This document shows, one piece after another, positions 44,143 to 52,322 of a stretch of DNA of 64,000 nt. Each line of letters begins with the position of its first letter. The stretch's first letter is position 1. Under the pieces are notes generated by a model that saw nothing but the letters and a program-made list of their open reading frames with translations, was not told where the DNA came from and ran no database searches. The position numbers were made by a program, and so were the translations under genes. This stretch comes from Mucilaginibacter sp. KACC 22063 (GTDB lineage: Bacteria; Bacteroidota; Bacteroidia; Sphingobacteriales; Sphingobacteriaceae), in assembly GCF_028736115.1 (NCBI RefSeq), contig NZ_CP117877.1, positions 3,906,001-3,970,000 of the forward strand, read 5' to 3'.

Positions 44143-46320
44143 ATGAATAATAACAATGATCAAATACGCGAAACGCAGGAGCTGGCAGAAAAGCTAAAGA
44201 AAAGCCTGGATGATCTTGCCAAACAAATTGAAGACCTCGAAAAAAAGGAAGAAGAACTTGCAGAAAGCATTAAAAGCAGTTCAGACGAGTTTAAAAACAA
44301 CAGTAAATCTATTGAAAGCAATATTGAAGCTATAAAGAAACTCAATAATCAGATTGCTGAAACATCTAAAGTAGTATCTGATAGCTCACGTTCTCTATCT
44401 CAAAACAAAGATTTGATGAGCGGTTTACTAGCTAAATACAATGACCTAACTAAAACGCATGCCAATAATTCACGATCTGTAAGAGATTTAAAATTACAAA
44501 TTGTGAATCTTGCTACCACTATCGATAGCCAAGAGAGGGCTTTGAAAAAGAGCGGCGACGCTTTTGATTTTCATAAGAATGCAATTGACGCTTTAAAAAC
44601 AACGTTAGATGACCTAAAAAAATCTTCAGGTGATTTTGCACCAGCATTAGAGGATGTAGCCAAGGGGTTCAACTTTATGAAAGACGGGTTAGAGTTTGTT
44701 AAAACCGGCTTTACTGATGTTGGCAGCGCAATGAGAGCAAGTGGTTTTGGCTTATTGGTATTAATACTGCAATCTATTGTTGAATACCTAACCAAAACTC
44801 CTGAAGGAATGAAGATTTTTACAGGAGCCCTAAATCTTATAAGTGCCGCTGTAGAAGCAGTAAAAAAAGTAATCCTAACAGTCGAACAAGCGATTGGACG
44901 TGCTTTTTTCCATCCTTTAGACACGGCAAAAAAAGTATGGTCCTCTTTTACTTCATTTTTGTCTGATAAGTTTTCAATTTTTACAACTATTGGAAATGAT
45001 ATAGTTGATGCATTAAGCCACCCTGCTGAAACTATAAAAAAAATCTGGAATCTTGTAATCGAAAACCTTACAAACCGCTTCAAAGGCTTAGGAGTTATAA
45101 TTGATGGATTACTTCACCTAAATTTTAAAAAGGTAACAGATGGTTTTATACAGGTAAATACCGGCATTACAAACGCCACGGATAAAACAGCAAAAGCTTT
45201 TGGAAAACTTAAGCAAGATGTTAACCAAATATTTACAGATGTAAAAAATGGTGCCAAGAAAGTAGCATCCACCATTTCTGATATTTATAACAGGCCAGCA
45301 CAAAAACCACAGGAAACTGAAACCGGGGATAATGGCTCATCGCCAACTACACATAAAACAAATAAAGAAGCCCTGCATGAGCATGTACCACATAAAAAAA
45401 TTAAATCTAAATCAAATGCTACGGAAAATGAACGCGGGGAGGATTTAGCTGCGGCCACTGGCATAAGTTTAGCTGATTCACCTGATTTCAAACAGCAAAC
45501 AAAAAACGAACAGGAACAAACCCGCATTGCTGTTCAAAATGCGCAGATAAGGGAGATTGATCTTCAAAAGGTAAAAAGAGATGCTCAGCAAAAACAAGCC
45601 CAACTTGATAAAGAGCGCATGGAGGCTGAAGCTGCTAACCAGAAAAAATACCTGGATGGGGTAACAAATATCTCTTCCAAACTGATGGGCATCTTCGGTA
45701 AAAACACCATTGCGGCCAAAGCTGCTTTTAAAGCGCATCAGGCTGCAGCAGCGGCGCAGGTAATTGTTGATACACGTACTGCCATTATGGGTATATGGAA
45801 AGCTAACTCCGGGTTTCCTTTAATTGGTACAGCTAAGGCCATTGCCGAAACGGCCATTGTTGCTGCAACCGGCGCATCCAACCTGGCGCAGATCATGAAA
45901 CAAAAGCCGGGCTTTGCGGCGGGTGGTCAGTATGTATCCGACGGTCGCGGTGCTATTCTATCCGGCTATAGCCGCAGTGACAATACAAATGCCTATCTAC
46001 GCTCGGGCGAGGCGGTTGTAGTATCAGAAGCAATGCGCAATCCCTGGGCGCGTAACCTGGTAAGCGCCGTAAATGTTGCTTTTGGTGGCCGCGATTTCTC
46101 AGTCACTAACCCGGGCCGCGGTTATGCTATCGGCGGCATTTTCACGGACGGCGGTAATACTAACCGTTACTATAATCAACCCATGAACGATGCCAAAGAC
46201 CTGGCGAACACGCTTGCCTACCAGATGATCAATAACTTCCCTCCCATTTATGTTGATGTAAAAGACATCAACAATCAACAAAACATCCTTGCGCAAACGG
46301 TGAACAGGGTAAACTTGTAG
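44143..46320 (+). CDS. Tape measure protein
   Basis: This 725-aa protein is dominated by coiled coil in the first 190 residues (ELAEKLKKSLDDLAKQIEDL), with a hydrophobic segment at about 196-215 (GFGLLVLILQSIVEYL). An amphipathic middle and a second coiled coil (about 450-510) follow. The C-terminal Gly-rich region (GGQYVSDGRGAILSGYSR) is typical of tape measures that end in a folded tail-tip domain. It sets tail length and helps DNA entry. At about 0.15 nm per residue it predicts a tail of roughly 100 nm (inference). Confidence 0.9.
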   Translation: MNNNNDQIRETQELAEKLKKSLDDLAKQIEDLEKKEEELAESIKSSSDEFKNNSKSIESNIEAIKKLNNQIAETSKVVSDSSRSLSQNKDLMSGLLAKYNDLTKTHANNSRSVRDLKLQIVNLATTIDSQERALKKSGDAFDFHKNAIDALKTTLDDLKKSSGDFAPALEDVAKGFNFMKDGLEFVKTGFTDVGSAMRASGFGLLVLILQSIVEYLTKTPEGMKIFTGALNLISAAVEAVKKVILTVEQAIGRAFFHPLDTAKKVWSSFTSFLSDKFSIFTTIGNDIVDALSHPAETIKKIWNLVIENLTNRFKGLGVIIDGLLHLNFKKVTDGFIQVNTGITNATDKTAKAFGKLKQDVNQIFTDVKNGAKKVASTISDIYNRPAQKPQETETGDNGSSPTTHKTNKEALHEHVPHKKIKSKSNATENERGEDLAAATGISLADSPDFKQQTKNEQEQTRIAVQNAQIREIDLQKVKRDAQQKQAQLDKERMEAEAANQKKYLDGVTNISSKLMGIFGKNTIAAKAAFKAHQAAAAAQVIVDTRTAIMGIWKANSGFPLIGTAKAIAETAIVAATGASNLAQIMKQKPGFAAGGQYVSDGRGAILSGYSRSDNTNAYLRSGEAVVVSEAMRNPWARNLVSAVNVAFGGRDFSVTNPGRGYAIGGIFTDGGNTNRYYNQPMNDAKDLANTLAYQMINNFPPIYVDVKDINNQQNILAQTVNRVNL

Positions 46321-46421
46321 AGACGAGATACGAAAGTCAAGAAATAAGACAAACAACACTCGCTATCTACAACTCTTTCCATTCACTAACTCACTAATTC
46401 AAAATTCAGTACTAAATATTT

Positions 46422-46700
46422 ATGGATATCAACTTAGCAAACGCCCTGTTTGAGGACGGCGTATTTTCTGAACTTTACAAATCGGGCTTTATTACCGAAA
46501 AAGTCTTCGCCTATCGTGAAATTTATTTATGGGTGAATACACAAATGCAAACCCGCGGATTAACTAAAAATAAAGCTGTTTTAGAAGCTGAAGTAAAATT
46601 CAATAAAGACGAACGCACCATTTGGCGCGCTTTAAACTGCTTTAAAGAAGTAGAACAAGATTTAACCGCATCAGCAGAAATTGATGATTTTGAGGAATAA
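46422..46700 (+). CDS. Small phage protein with HTH-like segment
   Basis: This 92-aa protein has a C-terminal segment (KAVLEAEVKFNKDERTIWRALNCF, residues 51-74) that reads like a helix-turn-helix with an RTIWRAL recognition helix. Acidic tail. Possibly a regulator of late genes or a small structural protein. It starts about 100 bp after the tape measure. Confidence 0.6.
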   Translation: MDINLANALFEDGVFSELYKSGFITEKVFAYREIYLWVNTQMQTRGLTKNKAVLEAEVKFNKDERTIWRALNCFKEVEQDLTASAEIDDFEE

Positions 46701-46932
46701 ACTATGTTATTTGGCATATTTTGCATAAAAAATACTGACAATCCAACGCCACCAGATATTTGAAATTATAACTGGATCTTTGTTTCATCAGTTGCAGGTA
46801 TAAGTCCTTCAATAACATAGCCTGACAATCCGGCGCCACCAAAAAATTCAATACCTAAACCGATCTTTGTTTCATTCACTTAAAAGCCATTCGTGCTTTA
46901 ACGATCCTTCCGGATCACAATCAGCGTTTAAT
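46701..46932. repeat. Spacer with imperfect direct repeat
   Basis: TGACAATCCAACGCCACCA...CTGGATCTTTGTTTCAT (46737-46787) and TGACAATCCGGCGCCACCA...CCGATCTTTGTTTCAT (46823-46874) are two diverged copies of a roughly 52-bp unit. The minus strand of this spacer holds a 37-codon frame (46879-46766) with ETKI repeats, probably a fragment. No clear gene. Confidence 0.5.
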
Positions 46933-48135
46933 ATGACCCAAACTTTTAAAATTTATCTGTATGATACAGAAACCGACTGCATAGGCTCGGGTACCCTATC
47001 ATCTGCGTACGTGCAAACGCAATTGCAGCAAGCCGCAGGTGCCGATGTGGATGTACACATCAGCTCGGTTGGCGGTAGCGCTTTCGATGCCATTGCCATT
47101 TATGACCTGCTTAAAAAATATCCGGGCAATGTAACCACCTATGTAGATGCCTTGGCAGCATCGGCAGCATCAGTAGTTGCCATGGCCGGCAACCAGGTAG
47201 TGATGAGTAAATATGCGTTGCTTATGATCCACAAGCCGATGGTTGGTTCCGGCGGCAATGCCGACGAATTGCTTAAAGATGTGCAGATGCTTAACGCTGT
47301 ACAATCGCGCCTGGCACAGATCTACACCGACAAAACCAACCTGGATGACATTACTATTAATAGCCTCATCAACTCGGTAACCTGGATGACGGCAGACCAG
47401 GCGCTTGACCTTCACTTTATTGACCGTATAGACGATTATACACCTGCAATAACCAACACTACCATCATCAAACAATACACCAGCAACGCCCCGGCAGTTT
47501 ATCAACGCTGTATCAATAAAATCTTAATCAAAAATCAAAAGCAAACAATGAACATTCAAAACAAAGACCTTATCGACAAAACCTCCACTGTTTTAGATAA
47601 GCTGATGAACTTCTTTAAAAAAGTGATTAACAAACAAACCATTACAGACAAGGGCGCACTGCATCACAGTGGCGAGTTAGACGCTGACACGGAAGTTTAC
47701 GAAGATGAGGACATGGAAATGCCTGCCCCAGATGACACTTACACTACTGCCGATGGTAAACAACTGACCGTTAAAAGCGGCAAAGTACAAAAGGTGTCGC
47801 CATGTGATCCGGATGCTGAAGATGATGACGATGATATCCCAACTGATAAATTAAAATCTTTCAAAGCGAAAGAAGTTAAAAACCAGGTTGCTGCTATCAA
47901 AGCTAAACTGTACGCACAAAACGCATTACTGGCAGAAGCACGTACCGCTTTAGAAACAGCCAATGCCCGCCTTAAGCAAACCCGCGACGAGGTAAAAAAC
48001 GAGATCAAATCAACCTTTACACCCGAAGGTTCACGCAGAAGTAACAAAGGAAAAGCTGAACATGAACCATTCTTCGCTCCGCAGACCACACTTGCCCAAA
48101 ACGCTGTAAAAAAAGCAGTTAAAGACAGCAAATAG
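46933..48135 (+). CDS. ClpP-like head maturation protease with C-terminal scaffold-like region
   Basis: This 400-aa protein starts at ATG 46933 (MTQTFKIYLYDTETDC). Residues 1-190 form an S14/ClpP-type protease: VHISSVGGSAFDAIAIYDLL, catalytic Ser 77 in DALAASAASVVAMAG and His 100 in ALLMIHKPMVG. Residues about 206-400 are charged, acidic in part and helical (MNIQNKDLIDKT... to EGSRRSNKGKAE), resembling a scaffolding domain. An in-frame ATG at codon 206 could give a separate scaffold. It processes the prohead and is followed by the major capsid gene. Confidence 0.9.
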   Translation: MTQTFKIYLYDTETDCIGSGTLSSAYVQTQLQQAAGADVDVHISSVGGSAFDAIAIYDLLKKYPGNVTTYVDALAASAASVVAMAGNQVVMSKYALLMIHKPMVGSGGNADELLKDVQMLNAVQSRLAQIYTDKTNLDDITINSLINSVTWMTADQALDLHFIDRIDDYTPAITNTTIIKQYTSNAPAVYQRCINKILIKNQKQTMNIQNKDLIDKTSTVLDKLMNFFKKVINKQTITDKGALHHSGELDADTEVYEDEDMEMPAPDDTYTTADGKQLTVKSGKVQKVSPCDPDAEDDDDDIPTDKLKSFKAKEVKNQVAAIKAKLYAQNALLAEARTALETANARLKQTRDEVKNEIKSTFTPEGSRRSNKGKAEHEPFFAPQTTLAQNAVKKAVKDSK

Positions 48136-48156
48136 AGTGTTAGTATCAGGTTACCA

Positions 48157-48288
48157 GTATCAAGTCGCAAGATACACAGCATACCATATCCTGATTTAAA
48201 CCAGCCTAACCTTATCACCAACAATAAATTCTTATCAATAAATAACATCAATACCGGGTCTTGATACATGATACCCGCTACTTGATAC
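48157..48288. repeat. Inverted GTATCAAGT/ACTTGATAC in capsid-gene leader
   Basis: GTATCAAGT (48157-48165) is the exact complement of ACTTGATAC (48280-48288). Several more TATCA/TGATA words lie between. The transcript before the capsid gene (48136-48298) could fold into a large hairpin. Confidence 0.4.
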
Positions 48289-48298
48289 CCTTTAAAAA

Positions 48299-49507
48299 AT
48301 GGCTCAATTTACTTTTACCAATAACACCTATGCCGGCGAAGCGCTGGCCGGATTTATGGCCAGCACATTGCTTGAGGCCGATTCAGTAAAACGCGGTTTA
48401 TTAACCGTTATAAATGACGTTAAGTCACGCAAGGTTATCCTTGATGTTGATGACGACGTAAAATTGCAAGACCCATCGGGCATGTTCCTCGACCAGGGCA
48501 CTACTGCGCTACAAACAGAAAGTTACCTGGACCCTGTGGTATATGAATTTATGAAACAGGAACAATGGGATAAACTTGTACAATCATGGGAAGCACAAAG
48601 CCTTGCTCCCGGCGCTTTCGGCGACTATGAAGGCATTGTTGACCTTTCAGACTTTATGGTTCAACGCTATTTAACCAAAATTCAAATCGCTAACGAGCGT
48701 TTGTATTGGCTAGGCAAATCATCTACTAAAGAAGCTGCTTTCACAGCTGACTTTACAGGTTTTCTTCCATCAATTGCTGCTGCAAGCGGCGTTTATAAAG
48801 TTGGCTTGGGCAAACCGGCAACATCAATGGCAGCAACTGCAATAAGTGCAGCGGGTGTAGTAACTGTATCAAGTACCGCATCTCTGGCTGATGGAGATGT
48901 TGTTACCATTACAAATATTACCGGCAGTATTAAAGACACCACAAACGGCGGATCAGGAATTGATGTAACAGGCCAGTCTTACTTTATACAGGTTGTAAGT
49001 GCAACAACATTTAAACTGGTGCGCAATTACAATGAGATCAACACCCGTAAACCTGCAACTTTCAGCGGCAGCGCAACTACAGCTACAGTTAGCTACATTA
49101 ATGCAAGCAACGTTTTGCAGGTACTTAGCAGCGTGTATTCACAGTTAGATCCGGCTGATCGTATCCAGGACGACTTTAACCTGCAAATACCTTTACATGT
49201 GGGTTACGCTTATGCACAGGCGCAGGCAGATAAGGCAACCAACGTATTAAACGCTTTTGCCGATAAAAAGAAAATGGATTACCTGGGTGTGCCGCTGCAA
49301 CTGATGAACCACTGGCAGGCAAATACTATACTTGGTGCACGAAGTTCTAACCTGTTCTTAGGCGTAGACTTATTAGGCAATGCTTCGGAGCTATCAACCG
49401 TTTACATGAAACCATACACCAATGATAATGTGGTACGCATGAAAGCTCGCATGAAGGCTGCCGTTAACTTCAAATTCGCTAACGAATTATTTTACCTGTC
49501 GGCTTAA
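48299..49507 (+). CDS. Major capsid protein with beta-rich insertion domain
   Basis: This 402-aa protein has the fold pattern of Bacteroidota phage capsids, with a C-terminus (VVRMKARMKAAVNFKFANELFYLS) characteristic of the group. Residues about 172-268 are a Gly/Thr/Ser-rich insertion (GVVTVSSTASLADGDVVTIT, then QSYFIQVVSATTFKLVRN) that reads as a small beta domain of the FCCH-like type seen in phage structural proteins. It follows the protease after a 163-bp leader. Confidence 0.88.
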   Translation: MAQFTFTNNTYAGEALAGFMASTLLEADSVKRGLLTVINDVKSRKVILDVDDDVKLQDPSGMFLDQGTTALQTESYLDPVVYEFMKQEQWDKLVQSWEAQSLAPGAFGDYEGIVDLSDFMVQRYLTKIQIANERLYWLGKSSTKEAAFTADFTGFLPSIAAASGVYKVGLGKPATSMAATAISAAGVVTVSSTASLADGDVVTITNITGSIKDTTNGGSGIDVTGQSYFIQVVSATTFKLVRNYNEINTRKPATFSGSATTATVSYINASNVLQVLSSVYSQLDPADRIQDDFNLQIPLHVGYAYAQAQADKATNVLNAFADKKKMDYLGVPLQLMNHWQANTILGARSSNLFLGVDLLGNASELSTVYMKPYTNDNVVRMKARMKAAVNFKFANELFYLSA

Positions 49508-49544
49508 TATAAACTCACTTATTCACCATTCACTAATTAATAAA

Positions 49545-50129
49545 ATGTCTATATATAATAAAATAAGCGCAGGCTTTGCCATGGGAACCGCAGAACCTGT
49601 TACCGCAGGTATCGAAGATGTGATCTACATTTTTAACCAGGACGAGATCGCGCTAACCTTTGATACTACCAACCCTATGATTGTAAGCGGACTTACCGCT
49701 GTAAGCACTGCTAAAGTTTACAAATTTGAAGGTACTAATAACAGTTTCAACACCGTTTCAAAATTGGTTAAAACATCTGTTGGCCCTCGCTACACCGAAG
49801 AAATCGATTTTAATATTGCCGGTCTTTCAGTAGAAGTAAAATCACAGTTACATGCCATGGGTTTTGGCCGTGTTTGCGCAGTAGTTATCAATAATTATAA
49901 GTCGAGCAATTCAGCTGTAGAATTATTCGGCGCAGTAAATGGTTTGATCCTTACCGATGCTGAACGTAACGCAGCCGACGAAACGGTTGAAGGCGGCTAC
50001 AAACTTAAATTAACTAACCCTGATAAAATCCGCGAACCTTATCCACCACGTGCGGTATCTATAGCACCGCAAAGCGGCACTGCAACATACGCCAGTACGT
50101 TAGCTGCTTTAGAAGCCTTAACTGTGTAA
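49545..50129 (+). CDS. Phage head or neck protein, hypothetical
   Basis: This 194-aa, beta-rich protein (GLTAVSTAKVYKFEGTNNSFN) lies between the major capsid and the portal. Position fits a capsid decoration or head-associated protein. No family is recognised. It starts 37 bp after the capsid stop; the spacer carries the CATTCACTAATT-type word. Confidence 0.65.
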   Translation: MSIYNKISAGFAMGTAEPVTAGIEDVIYIFNQDEIALTFDTTNPMIVSGLTAVSTAKVYKFEGTNNSFNTVSKLVKTSVGPRYTEEIDFNIAGLSVEVKSQLHAMGFGRVCAVVINNYKSSNSAVELFGAVNGLILTDAERNAADETVEGGYKLKLTNPDKIREPYPPRAVSIAPQSGTATYASTLAALEALTV

Positions 50130-50153
50130 TTGGGGTAAGCCCACCAACAACTT

Positions 50154-50333
50154 ATGGGCATAAAAAAACAATACATCCTAAAGCCCGGTAAGCATCAGTT
50201 TATACCCGGCTCCCCAGCCATTCATCACAACGGCAACTTAACCGACCAGGAAGCAGAATGGTATCTGCAAAGATTTCCGCATATCAAAAACCTGTTTAAG
50301 AAGCTTCCGACACGAAAGCAAATCACCGTGTGA
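50154..50333 (+). CDS. Small conserved-looking phage protein (59 aa)
   Basis: MGIKKQYILKPGKHQFIPGS... reads to a TGA at 50331-50333. The frame is well-formed, starts 24 bp after the previous stop and uses ATG. It is rich in Lys and His and ends KKLPTRKQITV. I associate this pattern with small proteins near capsid/portal genes in Bacteroidota phages; role unknown. Confidence 0.7.
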   Translation: MGIKKQYILKPGKHQFIPGSPAIHHNGNLTDQEAEWYLQRFPHIKNLFKKLPTRKQITV

Positions 50334-50339
50334 CTTTAT

Positions 50340-50378
50340 GCCACAGTATGCAGCAATGCTGTATGCTGTGGCTCTTTT
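50340..50378 (+). terminator. Strong hairpin followed by TCTTTT before the portal gene
   Basis: 16-bp arms GCCACAGTATGCAGCA / TGCTGTATGCTGTGGC (two G-U pairs, inner bases in the loop) followed by TCTTTT. It lies within the late operon, so it may attenuate or separate transcripts. Confidence 0.7.
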
Positions 50379-50397
50379 CAACATTAATCAGTTATAA

Positions 50398-51708
50398 ATG
50401 AAAACATACTTGCCGCAAATTGAGCGACGAATAACCGTTAGGCCTAATCAAACCTACGGCATATTAAATTATGATATTGATAATGCTTACCCGCAGCGTA
50501 TGCTTGAACTGGTTGCGGCCTCACCTACTGCAAAAGATTGCTGGAACAAAAGAGCGCGTTTTATTGCCGGCCGGGGTTTTGAGGTAAGTGACTTAGGCAA
50601 AGAGTTAGTTAATGACCAGGGGCTAAGTCTTGCAAAATTATTAAAGGCAGTTGCTACAGACAAAGCCTTATTTACCGGCTTTGGGATACATATTAACTAT
50701 AATGCCAATTTTAAAATCGCGTCTTTAAACTATGTAAAGTTTGAAGATATCAGGCTGGGTGATACAGACAGTCCAGAAACAGCAGGCAAATATGCGATAT
50801 ATAATGACTGGGGCCGCAAGACCTGGAAAAATATCATGCGCTCTAAAATTACTTTTTTAGCTAAGTATAATCCCGATCCGGAAGTAATTATTGAGCAGGT
50901 TGTTGCAGCTGGTGGCTGGGATAATTACAAGGGCCAGCTTTACTACCTGAATCCAGAAGTTGATGATTATCCGCTTATTGAAGCCGATAGCGTTTGGGAA
51001 GACTTTGAGACAGAAGCAGGAATAAAAACTTTTAATAACCGCGAAGTAACTACCGGCTTTTTACCATCTACCATGTTATTTATGCAATCGCGGCGTGAAG
51101 ATGCAGATAATGCATCTCCTTTTGCTAATGACGATTTCCCTTCTGTAAACATGCCAACGCAGTTAGAACGCGACCTGGGTGTATTTCAGGGAGCTAAGAG
51201 TGCTCAAAAAATTCTGGTAATAGAATATGAGGATGAAAGTGCAAAGCCGGAGGTTAAACCTTATCCCATTCAAAACAACGACAAACTCTTCGAGACCACC
51301 GAACGCTCTGTAGAATCACGTATTATAAAGGGATTTTCTGTTCCGAAAGAACTTGTCAATGCGGAAAAATCTACCGGCCTGAGTAACGGAGGTGAAAAAA
51401 AGCAAGCTATACGTGAGTTCAACGATAATACATCGCCAGAACGCATTGAGCTAAGTGAAACCTTTGCCGAGATCCTTACAAATTTCTATCGCCCCATCAA
51501 TCCGTCGGGCAACTGGAACATTATACCCATTCCTGCCGAAGTAGCAGACGATAGCATAGGAATTATTGCAGGCGATAAATTAAATCAGCTGCTTTTATCT
51601 GAGTTACCAGCCGAAAACAAAAAGGCCATTCTTATCTACGCCTATGGCTTTAAGAAAGAAGAAGCAGAAGCAATGGTAGTTACCAATAAACCCTTAAAAT
51701 CACGATGA
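50398..51708 (+). CDS. Portal protein
   Basis: This 436-aa protein, with LPQIERRITVRPNQTYGILNY at the N-terminus and a mid-region with YNDWGRKTWKN and FSVPKELVNAEKSTGLSNGGEK, fits the dodecameric portal proteins of Bacteroidota siphophages. The C-terminus (NWNIIPIPAEVADDSIGIIAG) is typical. It lies after the capsid here rather than before it. Its stop overlaps the next start by 4 bp (ATGA). Confidence 0.82.
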   Translation: MKTYLPQIERRITVRPNQTYGILNYDIDNAYPQRMLELVAASPTAKDCWNKRARFIAGRGFEVSDLGKELVNDQGLSLAKLLKAVATDKALFTGFGIHINYNANFKIASLNYVKFEDIRLGDTDSPETAGKYAIYNDWGRKTWKNIMRSKITFLAKYNPDPEVIIEQVVAAGGWDNYKGQLYYLNPEVDDYPLIEADSVWEDFETEAGIKTFNNREVTTGFLPSTMLFMQSRREDADNASPFANDDFPSVNMPTQLERDLGVFQGAKSAQKILVIEYEDESAKPEVKPYPIQNNDKLFETTERSVESRIIKGFSVPKELVNAEKSTGLSNGGEKKQAIREFNDNTSPERIELSETFAEILTNFYRPINPSGNWNIIPIPAEVADDSIGIIAGDKLNQLLLSELPAENKKAILIYAYGFKKEEAEAMVVTNKPLKSR

Positions 51709-52322
51709 GCCAGGCATATTTAATCAATTTAACAACGATCAAACAGTTTGAAGACCTGTCTGCAAATATTAAACCTGAACGAATTTTGGGCTTTATCAAA
51801 AAAGCACAGGAACTGGATCTAAAGCCCTTGCTTGGGCGTGTATTTTACAACAGCATTATCACACAACTTAATGCGGAAGGAAACGTCAAAGACGATGCTT
51901 CTGAAAGCATCATCAATCTGATAAACGGTTGCAATTATACAGATAAGCACCAGCATCAAATCAACTACGAAGGTATCATACCTACTTTGGTCTATTTCAC
52001 CTTGGCACGATTTATAGAAGGAGATGCTGTAAGGTATTCGGCTTCAGGACCGGTCTTAAAAAACCATGAATCGTCGCAAGCGCTTTCATGGGCTGATACT
52101 GTAAAAATTGCACAACAATACCGAAGTATAGCTAATGCACATGCCAACGAGGTTGAAAAATACTTGTGGGATAACCAAAGTCTATACCCCTTATGGCAGT
52201 TTGATGCCCGTAATAAAAACTCACGCCAACCAGGAGCGCGAATATCTACAATAGACAAAACCAGGCTGAACTTCCCACTCGAAAACACTGACCCTTTAAT
52301 TACTTATAATCAATGGCTATAG
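51705..52322 (+). CDS. DUF6712-like head-tail connector protein
   Basis: This 205-aa helical protein with the layout YLINLTTIKQFEDLSANIKPERI at the N-terminus resembles the DUF6712 group of phage connector-like proteins. Coupled to the portal by a 4-bp overlap and to the tail fibre by a 10-bp overlap. It probably joins portal and tail. Confidence 0.72.
   Translation: MSQAYLINLTTIKQFEDLSANIKPERILGFIKKAQELDLKPLLGRVFYNSIITQLNAEGNVKDDASESIINLINGCNYTDKHQHQINYEGIIPTLVYFTLARFIEGDAVRYSASGPVLKNHESSQALSWADTVKIAQQYRSIANAHANEVEKYLWDNQSLYPLWQFDARNKNSRQPGARISTIDKTRLNFPLENTDPLITYNQWL

Noticed and set aside
46766..46879. 37-codon minus-strand frame with ETKI repeats as a gene
   Set aside because: Only a GTG start, very short, inside a duplicated spacer; kept as a possible fragment, not as a gene.
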